A stretch of DNA of 64,000 nucleotides from Aurantibrevibacter litoralis (lineage in GTDB: Bacteria > Bacteroidota > Bacteroidia > Flavobacteriales > Flavobacteriaceae). The stretch spans positions 1 through 64,000 of the forward strand of contig NZ_JAYEEQ010000012.1 of the NCBI RefSeq assembly GCF_034651555.1. Direction: 5' to 3'. The notes beneath the pieces are model-generated. The model saw nothing but the letters and a program-made list of their open reading frames with translations, ran no database searches and was not told where the DNA came from. Both the position numbers and the translations under genes were made by a program. Positions 27,347-36,096 of the stretch are shown here, in pieces (the first letter of the stretch is position 1; each line of letters begins with the position of its first letter).

Positions 27347-28813
27347 GTGCTTAAGAAATTTTCACTTCGGTTTCGAATCTTTATTTCCATGATCTTTTTA
27401 GTGTTTCTTGCGTCGATCCTTATTGCAGGTGTCACCATTTATCAGTACGATGAGCAGTCCAATGAATATCACGACGAGCGTATGGGTCGTAAGGAAGAGC
27501 AATTAAAACTAAACATTGCTTATGTGTTACAAAAAACCACCTATCCGGTAACAACAGAAAATCTCGGATATATATTTAGAGACGAAATCTATCACATTGC
27601 CGATATTCATAACATCAATTTTAACATTTATGACCTAGCCGGGCAACTTATAAAGGGTTCCCGACCCAAATTTGACAATGATTCCATAGCGATTTGTCTT
27701 CCGGCAGAAATCTTAAACAATCTAGCTAGTAGCGCTACCAAGCGCTTTGTTGAAGAAAAAACAGCTTTGGGCGACAAATATCAGGCCTCCTATACGTACA
27801 TCACCGATCTTAAATTTAAACCTATCGGTATATTAAACGTTCCCTATTTTCAGGATAATTCCTATAACGACATGGAGTTGAAAGCGTTTTTATGGCGATT
27901 GTCCGGGGTTTATGTATTAATGTTTATTATAGCCATTATTCTCGCTTATCTTATTTCAAAATACATAACGCGTTCGTTACAAGCCGTATCCGAAAAGTTG
28001 GAAATGACCGATCTGACGAAGCGAAACGAAAAAATTATTGTAGAAAATCCAACCAGCGAAATAGGAAGATTAATAGATTCGTATAACGGGATGATTGATG
28101 AATTGGAACAAAGTGCCTTAAAATTGGCCAGCAGCGAACGCGAACGCGCTTGGCGTGAAATGGCCAAACAAGTAGCGCATGAAATTAAAAACCCGCTAAC
28201 CCCAATGCGCTTAACCGTTCAGAGTTTTGAGCGAAAATTCGATGCTTCAGACCCCAATATAAAAACAAAAATCGCAGAATTTTCCCAAACCCTAATTCAA
28301 CAAATAGATACGATGAGCAGTATTGCCTCTGCTTTTTCTAATTTCGCCAATATGCCTGCACAGCAAAATGAGACCTTAAATGTGGTGGCCGTTGTAAAAT
28401 TGGCTCTAGAAATTTTTAATGAAGAGTATATCTACTTCATGGCTGAAGAAAAAGAGATTATCGCGAAATTTGATAAAACCCAACTTATACGCGTCATTAC
28501 CAATTTGGTTAAGAATGCCATACAAGCCGTTCCTGAAACCGACGCACCAAAAATTTTGGTGACGGTCATTTCTGAAGGTGATTTGGTAAAAATTATGGTG
28601 GCCGACAATGGTATGGGCATTGATGCCGCGTTAAAGGACAAAATTTTTGAACCAAAGTTCACTACTAAGTCCAGCGGCATGGGTCTTGGCTTAGGAATGG
28701 TAAAAAATATTGTAGAAACTTATAAGGGAAGCATTTCTTTTACGTCTCAAAAGAATAAGGGCACCGTTTTTACTCTTAAATTTCCTAAAGCAACCACTAT
28801 GGCGCAGCAATAA
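27347..28813 (+). CDS. Membrane sensor histidine kinase with HAMP domain
   Basis: 488 residues: transmembrane helix (about 11-30), periplasmic sensor of about 150 residues, second helix (about 186-205), HAMP (about 206-260), HisKA with phospho-acceptor His278 (VAHEIKNPLTP), then the ATPase domain with NLVKNAIQAV (N box), ADNGMGID (G1) and GMGLGLGMVK (G2). It is NtrY-like in the H-box. The start is GTG at 27347, the only start placed ahead of the first helix. No response-regulator gene is adjacent, so the partner is elsewhere. Repeat R3 begins at its stop codon. Confidence 0.92.
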   Translation: MLKKFSLRFRIFISMIFLVFLASILIAGVTIYQYDEQSNEYHDERMGRKEEQLKLNIAYVLQKTTYPVTTENLGYIFRDEIYHIADIHNINFNIYDLAGQLIKGSRPKFDNDSIAICLPAEILNNLASSATKRFVEEKTALGDKYQASYTYITDLKFKPIGILNVPYFQDNSYNDMELKAFLWRLSGVYVLMFIIAIILAYLISKYITRSLQAVSEKLEMTDLTKRNEKIIVENPTSEIGRLIDSYNGMIDELEQSALKLASSERERAWREMAKQVAHEIKNPLTPMRLTVQSFERKFDASDPNIKTKIAEFSQTLIQQIDTMSSIASAFSNFANMPAQQNETLNVVAVVKLALEIFNEEYIYFMAEEKEIIAKFDKTQLIRVITNLVKNAIQAVPETDAPKILVTVISEGDLVKIMVADNGMGIDAALKDKIFEPKFTTKSSGMGLGLGMVKNIVETYKGSISFTSQKNKGTVFTLKFPKATTMAQQ

Positions 28814-29028
28814 AAAATTTCATGAAACTGACTATCCCCGAGGCAAGCCATGGGGGTATACTTCTACTGCGCTCAGTACGGGTTTCGCCAGTTTCATTTT
28901 GGCCTTTGGACCAAAAACCGAAATTTTGTATTTTACCTCACCCGGAACTGCCAAAAGGCAGTTCCGACCTCTCCAAAGGAGAGGTAAATAGGAAACCCCA
29001 ACCCAAGGGTCGGGGAATCTTTAGAATG
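28811..29028 (+). repeat. Repeat R3: multi-hairpin element with inserted micro-repeat
   Basis: Third full copy, starting within or at the TAA of the histidine kinase gene. A 24-nt insert relative to R1/R2, containing CTACTGCGCTCAGTACGG, sits in the loop of hairpin 1. Hairpin 4 is the long form CCTCTCC AAA GGAGAGG. Hairpin 5 has one mismatch (CCCCAACCC AA GGGTCGGGG). An ATG at 28822 opens a frame through the repeat into the hydratase gene; this is judged spurious. Confidence 0.8.
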
Positions 29029-29046
29029 AAACTAAAAATAAACATT

Positions 29047-29829
29047 ATGGTATACACTAACATTAGTCTAAAAAAAGAAGATCCTATTGCGGTCGTGACC
29101 ATAGAACGGCCAAACAAGTTAAACGCACTCAACAAGGCTACGATAGAGGAACTACATCAGGTGTTCTTGGCCTTAAAAGACAGCAAGACAACGAAAGTGA
29201 TTATTCTTACTGGCAGCGGAGAAAAGGCTTTTATAGCAGGAGCAGACATCGCTGAGTTTGCCGATTTTTCCGTACAAGAGGGTACTTTTTTAGCTGCGGA
29301 AGGACAGGAGCTTTTATTCAATTTCGTCGAAAATTTTCCAAAACCGGTGATCGCAGCTGTTAATGGGTATGCCCTTGGCGGCGGTCTGGAACTGGCCATG
29401 GCCTGCCATTTCAGAATTGCAAGCCATAATGCAAAAATGGGATTGCCAGAAGTCTCTTTGGGGGTTATCCCGGGCTATGGTGGCACACAGCGCTTACCCC
29501 AACTTATTGGGAAAGGCAGGGCCATGGAACTCATTATGTCTGCCACCATGATTGATGCGGAAAAGGCGCTGGAGTACGGGTTGGTAAACCATTTTACGGC
29601 TCAGGAAGAATTGCTTCCGTATTGTAAAAAACTAGCATCCAAAATTGCACAGCACTCCACTGTAGCCATTGCACAGGCCATAAAAGCCATAAATGCAGGA
29701 TTTAACAAAGAGAGCAACGGATATAAAACCGAAATAGAAGCTTTTGGAAATTGTTTTGGAACACGTGATTTTAAAGAAGGTACTTCTGCCTTTCTAGAAA
29801 AGCGAAAACCCAATTTCCCGGGGTCATAA
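29047..29829 (+). CDS. Enoyl-CoA hydratase
   Basis: 260 residues, the usual crotonase size. Both oxyanion-hole segments are visible: EKAFIAGADIAEFAD and NGYALGGGLELAMAC. The catalytic Glu pair is in LPEVSLGVIPGYGGTQRL. It hydrates trans-2-enoyl-CoA in fatty-acid or amino-acid degradation. The frame remains open upstream to 28822, adding about 75 residues encoded by repeat R3. The start at ATG 29047 (MVYTNISLKKEDPIAVVTIE) matches the family N-terminus. Another in-frame ATG at 29026 also lies at the repeat border and is less likely. Confidence 0.92.
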   Translation: MVYTNISLKKEDPIAVVTIERPNKLNALNKATIEELHQVFLALKDSKTTKVIILTGSGEKAFIAGADIAEFADFSVQEGTFLAAEGQELLFNFVENFPKPVIAAVNGYALGGGLELAMACHFRIASHNAKMGLPEVSLGVIPGYGGTQRLPQLIGKGRAMELIMSATMIDAEKALEYGLVNHFTAQEELLPYCKKLASKIAQHSTVAIAQAIKAINAGFNKESNGYKTEIEAFGNCFGTRDFKEGTSAFLEKRKPNFPGS

Positions 29830-29984
29830 ATGTAGGTTGCCTAAGGTTTGGCGCCATGAAATCGTTATGGATTCAAACTAGTTTCCTGTCCAATGATACC
29901 CAACTTGATGCGTAGCAAAAAATCCATGCAAGCACCTAAAATCCAATATTTTATACCGCGTTTTATGGTCAATTGGTTTCTCCT

Positions 29985-30173
29985 CTAATTGTAGAATTCA
30001 TAGTATACGTCTCCTAGTGTATCGTGAAAACCCCAACCAATTCCCCTTGTGTCGTCAACTATTTTTTTTGCACGGTCAGCAAATGTATCAAGTAGGCCTT
30101 CTTTATGCACTCCACTTACATAAACCGTTTTGAAACAGGCAGATGCGGTATTGTAGCGATCCTTTAAACACAA
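29985..30173 (-). pseudogene. Possible gene remnant, 58-62 codons without ATG
   Basis: This frame has protein-like codon use (ending in TLGDVYYEFYN, with FADRAKKIVDDTRGIGWGFH before it), but its only start is a TTG at 30171-30173, inside the terminator hairpin at 30173-30205. It therefore looks like the 3' end of a gene whose upstream part is lost. I do not recognise the family. It could also be chance. The remaining sequence in the gap 29830-29984 shows nothing. Confidence 0.3.
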
Positions 30174-30205
30174 AAAAAGAGCACCTTTAACAGATGCTCT
30201 TTTTT
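30173..30205 (-). terminator. Terminator after Gfo/Idh gene
   Basis: AAAAAAGAGCA / TGCTCTTTTTT, an 11-bp stem with an 11-nt loop. A/T runs on both sides make it suitable for either direction, and it sits 21 nt past the stop of the minus-strand Gfo/Idh gene. Confidence 0.8.
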
Positions 30206-30226
30206 AGCTTTTGGATTAATGATGTG

Positions 30227-31363
30227 CTATTCCATAGCTACCCATACATTCCCATTTCTATGGGAGGCCACCGTAGCTTCAATAAAATTCATACCGCGAA
30301 CGCCATCGGTCATGGTCGGGAACTCACCGTCGTTATAGTTCTCTCCGCGAATGGCTCTTGCTGCACCCAAATAGATATTGGCCATAGAGTCGAAAATGCC
30401 TTCGGGATGTCCGGGAGGTAATTTGGTGCCTCCAAGAGACAATGCACTATTATACCCATGCCCCGGTTTATATACTTGTGTGGGTTCGGTATCGCTTAGT
30501 TTGTACAAAAAGTTAGGGCGTTCTTGTTCCCATCGAAAGGCCGCTTTTTCACCATATATGGAAATCGCCAAGCCATTTTCTTCTCCGGTAGCCACCTGAC
30601 TGCTTCGAATAACACCTTTAACATAATCGGATACCCGAAGGAGTACGGTGCCATCCAAGTCCATCTGGTTGCCATCATACATTACATTAAAATCGGCCAG
30701 AAGCGATTGTATTTGCAAGCCCGTGGTATATTCAATAAGATTAAAAGCATGCACGCCAATATCGCCCATACAAGAACTTATCCCTGCCTTTTTCGGATCT
30801 AAACGCCACACAGAAGCTCTTTTTTCAGCATCGTGAATCACCGGGTTTAACCATCCCTGATAGTATCTGGCATCTACCTTATGTATTTTTCCTAGCGCTC
30901 CGGCCTTGATCATCTCGCGCATTTGGCGTACCATGGGGTATCCGGTATAGGTATGGGTTAAGGCAAATACAGTACCTGCTTTTTTATGGGCTTCTTGTAA
31001 AATTTTGGCTTCTTCTAAAGTAGTGGTCATTGGTTTTTCGCAAATCACATGAAAGCCGTTTTCCAAAAGCGTTTTTGCCATGGGAAAATGTAGAAAATTA
31101 GGCGTTAATACGGAACACACCTGTATGCGTTCCTCTTTGGGGAGCTTCATTTCTTCGGTAATGAAGGTATCAAAATCTTTATAAATCCGATCTGTGGGCA
31201 CATCAATCTCTTTGGCAAATGCCAAATTAGCCTCAAAGTCCGGATTAAAAACCGCTCCGGTAATCTGATAATTATCATTAATGTGCGACGCAACACGGTG
31301 CAGCACTCCAATAAGGGAATCTCCACCGCCTCCAAGAATTCCTAATCTGATTTTTTTACTCAT
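30227..31363 (-). CDS. Gfo/Idh/MocA family oxidoreductase
   Basis: A 378-residue NAD(P)-dependent sugar oxidoreductase. The N-terminal Rossmann fold shows LGILGGGGDSLIG, then the family signature VICEKPMTTTLEEA. The C-terminal half is the substrate-binding beta-sheet domain (DIGVHAFNLIEYTTG). No signal peptide, so cytoplasmic, unlike the Tat-type homologue at 54806-56230. It is the last gene of the minus-strand arm of the sugar-oxidation locus. Likely substrates are oxidised (keto) sugars, glycosides or inositols; the exact one is not readable. Confidence 0.9.
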   Translation of the reverse strand: MSKKIRLGILGGGGDSLIGVLHRVASHINDNYQITGAVFNPDFEANLAFAKEIDVPTDRIYKDFDTFITEEMKLPKEERIQVCSVLTPNFLHFPMAKTLLENGFHVICEKPMTTTLEEAKILQEAHKKAGTVFALTHTYTGYPMVRQMREMIKAGALGKIHKVDARYYQGWLNPVIHDAEKRASVWRLDPKKAGISSCMGDIGVHAFNLIEYTTGLQIQSLLADFNVMYDGNQMDLDGTVLLRVSDYVKGVIRSSQVATGEENGLAISIYGEKAAFRWEQERPNFLYKLSDTEPTQVYKPGHGYNSALSLGGTKLPPGHPEGIFDSMANIYLGAARAIRGENYNDGEFPTMTDGVRGMNFIEATVASHRNGNVWVAME

Positions 31364-31458
31364 TGTTATTTCTATTTTGATTTAAAAATTTACTGTTTTA
31401 TCATGATGTAGCACCATAATCATAAGGATCATAGCACTTTCAAATTTATATAAAATTG

Positions 31459-32688
31459 CTAAGCTTTATAGGCTATTTTTTCCTTTTTGAAAAATAGGGC
31501 AAAGTAAAGCAGGACCAGTAAGGCAAAAACGGCAGGAAATAACCAGATATTTTGCCATGTATGGGTGCCGTCTTGATTGAGATATATATCTGCAATGCGA
31601 CCGGCTACCCAAAAACCGATCAACATTCCTACACCGTAGGTTGCCAAGGTGATTAATCCCTGAGCGGCGCTCTTATATTTAGATCCGGCCTTACTATCGG
31701 TATAAATTTGCCCCGAGACAAAGAAAAAATCATAACAAATTCCGTGAAGGGCAATCCCAATGATGAGCATAAAGGTAAGTTCTCCGGTATTGCCAAATGC
31801 AAAAAGCACATATCTTATGGTCCAGGCTAGCATGGCAATTAAAATGGTGTTTTTGAAACCAAATTTGGTGAAAAAATAGGGTAATAGCAGCATAAAAACA
31901 ATTTCGGAACCTTGCCCAATGGTCATTTTGGCAGTTGGGTTCTGCAAGCCAACTTCTACCAAAAATGGATTGGCATTTTGATAATAAAAGGCCAAGGGAA
32001 TACAGATTAGGATTGATGCGATAAAGAAGATTAAAAAATTTTGATCTTTTAGTAACTTTAAGGCATCTAAACCTAAAATTTCTGCCAAAGAAACCTTTTT
32101 CGTTTGGTCTGCTCTTGGAGGTGTTTTGGGTAAGGTAAAACTGAAAACCCCTAAAAGACCCGAAGCTATTGCGGTCATCAAAAATGTATTTTTAAGCAAA
32201 CCTTTCCGAATACCAATATCGGAATCCCATTGAAAGGCATAACTTATAACAAGTCCGGCCACAATCCACCCCGTGGTACCAAAAACCCGTACAAAGGAAA
32301 ATTCCTTGGCAGGATCCTTCATTTGATTGAAAGAAATAGAATTTACCAAAGCCAGAGTTGGCATGTACAAAATCATGTATCCTAAAACATAGGGATAGAA
32401 AAGGTCAAATTGGGTAGTTGTGTACATCAAATATAAAAGTCCGGCACCTAAAAGATGCAGCACTCCTAATATCCGTTCGGCATTAAAATACCGATCGGCG
32501 ATTAGCCCAATAACAAAAGGAGCGATGATAGCCCCCCAAGATTGGGTAGAGAAGGCCATCGCAATTTCTCCGTCGTTCGCTTTAATGTTATTGCTTAAAA
32601 AAGTGCCCAGGGTAACGAACCAACCGCCCCAGATAAAAAACTCCAAAAACATCATCAAGGAAAGTTGAAAGCGTATTTTAGTATTCAT
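31459..32688 (-). CDS. MFS transporter, NupG (nucleoside:H+ symporter)-like
   Basis: 409 residues with twelve predicted membrane helices. The N-terminus LSLMMFLEFFIWGGWFVTLG and the GIALHGICYDFFFVSGQIYT stretch are typical of the nucleoside:H+ symporter branch of the major facilitator superfamily. In Bacteroidota such transporters are common in loci for oxidised sugars, so the cargo here may be a sugar or sugar-like product instead of a nucleoside. It is cotranscribed with the Gfo/Idh gene downstream (95-nt gap). Confidence 0.85.
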   Translation of the reverse strand: MNTKIRFQLSLMMFLEFFIWGGWFVTLGTFLSNNIKANDGEIAMAFSTQSWGAIIAPFVIGLIADRYFNAERILGVLHLLGAGLLYLMYTTTQFDLFYPYVLGYMILYMPTLALVNSISFNQMKDPAKEFSFVRVFGTTGWIVAGLVISYAFQWDSDIGIRKGLLKNTFLMTAIASGLLGVFSFTLPKTPPRADQTKKVSLAEILGLDALKLLKDQNFLIFFIASILICIPLAFYYQNANPFLVEVGLQNPTAKMTIGQGSEIVFMLLLPYFFTKFGFKNTILIAMLAWTIRYVLFAFGNTGELTFMLIIGIALHGICYDFFFVSGQIYTDSKAGSKYKSAAQGLITLATYGVGMLIGFWVAGRIADIYLNQDGTHTWQNIWLFPAVFALLVLLYFALFFKKEKIAYKA

Positions 32689-32704
32689 AGGAATATTTGC
32701 TTGC

Positions 32705-33147
32705 TTATCTCTTATACAGGGTGTAGTCTAAAACCAGAGGAGGTATGTTGTTCATTCTAAAATCGGCTGCTATTTGCCCCCTATGGTAGGTAGAATGGTT
32801 AATGATATGAAATAACATATCCTGAAGGGTGTTTGTAAAAAGACGACCTTCCAGATTTTCATAATCAATCCGCTGTTCAAAATTATCGGCATGGGTAACG
32901 ATGTCAAAAGAACAGCGTTGGTTTTCGTAATGAATATCGGCCCAATCTTTAGTAGCGTGCATTTGAAAGGTGCTATAATCGCTTTTTTTTTTAATATGCG
33001 ACTATTCCAAATATGATGGGCGTTAAGAATATGATTAAAAAGTAAGGCACTTTTTTCGGGTACCGAGACAAGCCCTGTACACGCTTCAATAAGTTGCTTG
33101 TTGCAATAAAAGTTGTAATCAAATAGCTGATTAAAAAATAGTTTCAT
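32705..33147 (-). pseudogene. DinB-family protein gene, frameshifted in an A10 tract
   Basis: The first part starts at ATG 33145-33147 (MKLFFNQLFDYNFYCNKQLI) and carries the conserved helix-1/2 region with NAHHIWNSRI. The second part continues in another frame (SDYSTFQMHATKDWADIHYE) and contains IINHSTYHRGQIAADFR with the H-x3-H metal ligands, ending DYTLYKR. The frames meet at ten A's (minus strand; T's at about 32983-32992). Eleven A's, or eight, would restore a normal protein of about 147 residues. The family is a four-helix metal-binding fold, often a thiol-dependent transferase. The break may be a real mutation, a homopolymer sequencing error or slippage. Confidence 0.8.
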
Positions 33148-33248
33148 CTGTACAAAAAATCGGAAGCCATTTATCTGGCTTAGTTGATATCCTTTGGAGT
33201 TTTCTTTTGATTTAATAGCCTCTAAGCGCTTTCTTAGCAATGTGCTTG

Positions 33249-34247
33249 TTAGCTTAAGGCCGCTGCTGCTTTCAACATAAGGTTTTTTGTAGCCAAAATA
33301 CCGGCTTCTTCATCCAAGTCACTACCCTCGTATTCTACGCCTATATATCCGGTATAACCTGCGTCTTTTACAATTTGGAGCATTTTCACATAATCAATTT
33401 CGGTCTCGTTGCCCTCGGCGTCAAAGTCGTGACTTTTGGCACTAACGGCCTTGGCGTGAACCATCAGTTCTTTTACCCCCTTGTAAATATCATATTTTTC
33501 GGCACAACCAGAAGCCCAATCTGCCGGATCGTTTCTGCGGATACAAAAATTACCAAAATCGGGCAAGGTACCACAATTGTCCATGCCAACAGCATCCATA
33601 ACGGCGGCCAGCATTTCGGCATTTGAAGACAATCCGCCGTGATTTTCTACAGTTATATTGATCTGCTTATCTTTTGCATAGGTAGCCAATTGGGTTAGAC
33701 CGTCTACAGCACTTGCTTTCCATTCGTCCGGTACATTACTCCCGGATAAATTTACGCGAATGGCATGGCATCCCATTTTGGCAGCGGCATCTACCCATTT
33801 GTAATGATTTTCTACCGCCTTATTTCGCTCTTTGGTGTCTACGGTTGCCAAATCACCTTGGCCATCAATCATAATCAGCACATTTTGTAATCCGTGTTTT
33901 TTGGCCTCTGCGTTCGACTTTTCTACAAATGCAGCCATAGCTTCTTCAGAATACCCTAAAGGTTCTAATTCCTTGTCGTATAACTGACTCACATATTCTA
34001 AGCCGGAAAAACCCCAGTTTTTGGCCAACTCGGCAAAGGTGTAGGGATCGCGACCTTCCCAAATCATATTGTGAATAGACCACTGCGCTAGTGATAGCTT
34101 AAAAAAGGGTTCTTTTACCATGTCGGTTTCCGAAGGAGCGACCAATTCGCTTTCGTGCTTCTTGGTTACCTTACATGCATAAAGCCCCATGAGGGAAACG
34201 GCTATTCCTAATTGTGAGCTGTGGGTAATAAATTTTCTTCGTTGCAT
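33249..34247 (-). CDS. Sugar phosphate isomerase/epimerase-like TIM-barrel lipoprotein
   Basis: 332 residues. The N-terminus has a twin-arginine-like RRKFITHSSQLG followed by a hydrophobic stretch and a lipobox-like LYAC, suggesting export and membrane anchoring. The rest is an AP-endonuclease-2/xylose-isomerase-like TIM barrel (ENHGGLSSNAEML, LPDFGNFC and EYEGSDLDEEAG carry likely metal ligands). Family members isomerise or cleave keto-sugars, including 3-keto-glycosides. It is the first gene of the minus arm, divergent from the GMC oxidoreductase, with a candidate operator between. Confidence 0.85.
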   Translation of the reverse strand: MQRRKFITHSSQLGIAVSLMGLYACKVTKKHESELVAPSETDMVKEPFFKLSLAQWSIHNMIWEGRDPYTFAELAKNWGFSGLEYVSQLYDKELEPLGYSEEAMAAFVEKSNAEAKKHGLQNVLIMIDGQGDLATVDTKERNKAVENHYKWVDAAAKMGCHAIRVNLSGSNVPDEWKASAVDGLTQLATYAKDKQINITVENHGGLSSNAEMLAAVMDAVGMDNCGTLPDFGNFCIRRNDPADWASGCAEKYDIYKGVKELMVHAKAVSAKSHDFDAEGNETEIDYVKMLQIVKDAGYTGYIGVEYEGSDLDEEAGILATKNLMLKAAAALS

Positions 34248-34284
34248 AAATGGTTTTGTGCTGGTTTTTAAACATATACTAATA

Positions 34285-34300
34285 GCGATAACGTTTTCGT
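34285..34300. promoter_or_regulatory. Candidate LacI-type operator between divergent sugar-oxidation operons
   Basis: GCGATAACGTTTTCGT is a near-palindrome centred on CG (6 of 8 half-site positions match) with the AACGTT core typical of LacI-family operators. It lies 38 nt before the minus-strand TIM-barrel gene and 84 nt before the GMC gene, so it could control both. The regulator gene is not in the window. Confidence 0.4.
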
Positions 34301-34383
34301 ATGACTTTAATAGTATTTATAGTGTTTAAATGTAAAAAATTAATTTTATATTTAATAAATTTATAGAATAAACAAATCAATAC

Positions 34384-36096
34384 ATGGCTAAATTTTATTA
34401 CAATGAAGAACAAGATTCCTATGATGCTATAGTTGTAGGAACGGGTATTAGCGGCGGCATGGCTGCTAAAGAATTATGCGAAAAAGGATTGAAAACTCTG
34501 GTCTTAGAAAGAGGCCGGATGGTGAAGCATATTGAAGATTATGAAACTGCCAATTTGGATCCTTGGGATTTTCCCAATGGAGGACAACCCACCCAAGAGG
34601 ATATTGCAAAGCAGGAAAAACAACACAGAACGGGGTACACCACAAATGCCGCCAGTAAAATGTGGTTTGTGAATGATTTGGAGCACCCTTATAACGAAAT
34701 ACGTCGGTTTGATTGGATGCGCGGGTATCACGTTGGGGGTCGTTCCTTACAATGGGGGCGTCAAAGTTACCGTTGGAGTGATGTTGATTTTCAGGCCAAC
34801 CTCAAAGATCGCATTGCGGTAGATTGGCCGGTACGTTATAAGGATATTGCCCCATGGTATGCCAAGGTAGAAGACTTTATTGGTGTTAGTGGAGAGGCTT
34901 TAAACCTACCGTACTTGCCGGATAGTAATTTTTTGCCCGCAATGGAGTTAAATTGTGTAGAAGATCATTTTAAGGGGAAAGTACAGGAAAGTTTTGATGG
35001 TCGCCCGGTTACCGTAGGAAGGGTAGCTCATATTACCGGTACCAAAAATTTTGATGGGCGTTCCAAATGCCAATATAGAAACCGCTGTATTCGCGGCTGT
35101 CCTTTCGGCGCTTATTTTAGTAGCTTGTCTTCTACATTGCCCGCAGCTGAAGCCACAGGCAACATGACCTTGAGACCCGATTCTATCGTTCATGAAGTGA
35201 TGTACGATCCCAACACAAAAAAAGCTACAGGAGTAAAGGTTATAGATCGTGTTACTAAAGAAACCTTTGAGTTTAAAGCCAAGGTAATCTTTTTATGTGC
35301 TTCGGCCATTGCATCCACTTCGATACTAATGCAATCGAAATCTGACCGTTTCCCTAATGGGATGGGGAACGATTCGGACCAGTTAGGGCGAAATATTATG
35401 GACCATCATTTAGGTGTAGGTGCTTCTGGTAAATTTGAAGGATTTGACGATAAATATTACAAGGGAAGAAGGCCCAATGGAGTATATATCCCTCGATTTA
35501 GAAATTTGGGTGGCGCAACAGACAGAAAGGACTACAAACGAGGATTTGGTTACCAAGGAGGTGCCAGTAGAGGCGATTGGGAAGATACGGTGGCAGAGCT
35601 GTCCTATGGCAAGAACCTTAAAGAGGCTATCCTAAAACCAGGCGGATGGACTATGGGCATAGGCGGTTTTGGCGAGGTGTTGCCTTATGAAGATAACCGA
35701 ATGACTTTAGATTACGACAAACTTGATGGCTGGGGGCTACCCACAGTTACTTTTGATGCAGATTTACAGGAAAATGAATTCAACATGCGCAAAGACATGC
35801 AAGAATCTGCTGTAGATATGTTAGAAAAGGCTGGTTTTAAAGATGTGAAAGGCCATGATGGACCAACCGGATTAGGTTTAGGAATTCATGAAATGGGTAC
35901 GGCACGCATGGGACGAGATCCGAAGACTTCGGTTTTAAATGGAAACAACCAAATACACGCCGTACCTAATGTGTATGTTACCGATGGGGCTTTTATGACC
36001 TCAGCAAGTTGTGTAAACCCATCTTTAACCTATATGGCTTTTACAGCAAGAGCCGCAGCACACGCTGCCCAAGAACTTAAAAAAGGAAATATATAA
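34384..36096 (+). CDS. GMC family FAD-dependent oxidoreductase
   Basis: A 570-residue large subunit of a sugar/alcohol dehydrogenase. Seen: the FAD Rossmann motif VVGTGISGGMAAKELCEKG, the Cys-rich CQYRNRCIRGCPFGAY found in membrane-linked GMC dehydrogenases, and the C-terminal catalytic region with IHEMGTARMG (His) and CVNPSLTYMA (Asn). No signal peptide, so export may occur by hitch-hiking with the Tat-signal partner encoded next (1-nt overlap). Such pairs include gluconate 2-dehydrogenase and glucoside 3-dehydrogenase (LacA/LacC type). The neighbouring TIM-barrel and Gfo/Idh genes favour sugar or glycoside 3-oxidation; this is inference. Confidence 0.92.
   Translation: MAKFYYNEEQDSYDAIVVGTGISGGMAAKELCEKGLKTLVLERGRMVKHIEDYETANLDPWDFPNGGQPTQEDIAKQEKQHRTGYTTNAASKMWFVNDLEHPYNEIRRFDWMRGYHVGGRSLQWGRQSYRWSDVDFQANLKDRIAVDWPVRYKDIAPWYAKVEDFIGVSGEALNLPYLPDSNFLPAMELNCVEDHFKGKVQESFDGRPVTVGRVAHITGTKNFDGRSKCQYRNRCIRGCPFGAYFSSLSSTLPAAEATGNMTLRPDSIVHEVMYDPNTKKATGVKVIDRVTKETFEFKAKVIFLCASAIASTSILMQSKSDRFPNGMGNDSDQLGRNIMDHHLGVGASGKFEGFDDKYYKGRRPNGVYIPRFRNLGGATDRKDYKRGFGYQGGASRGDWEDTVAELSYGKNLKEAILKPGGWTMGIGGFGEVLPYEDNRMTLDYDKLDGWGLPTVTFDADLQENEFNMRKDMQESAVDMLEKAGFKDVKGHDGPTGLGLGIHEMGTARMGRDPKTSVLNGNNQIHAVPNVYVTDGAFMTSASCVNPSLTYMAFTARAAAHAAQELKKGNI

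Noticed and set aside
28822..29046. N-terminal extension of the enoyl-CoA hydratase
   Set aside because: It is encoded by repeat R3, whose other copies lie between unrelated genes; the family start is at 29047.
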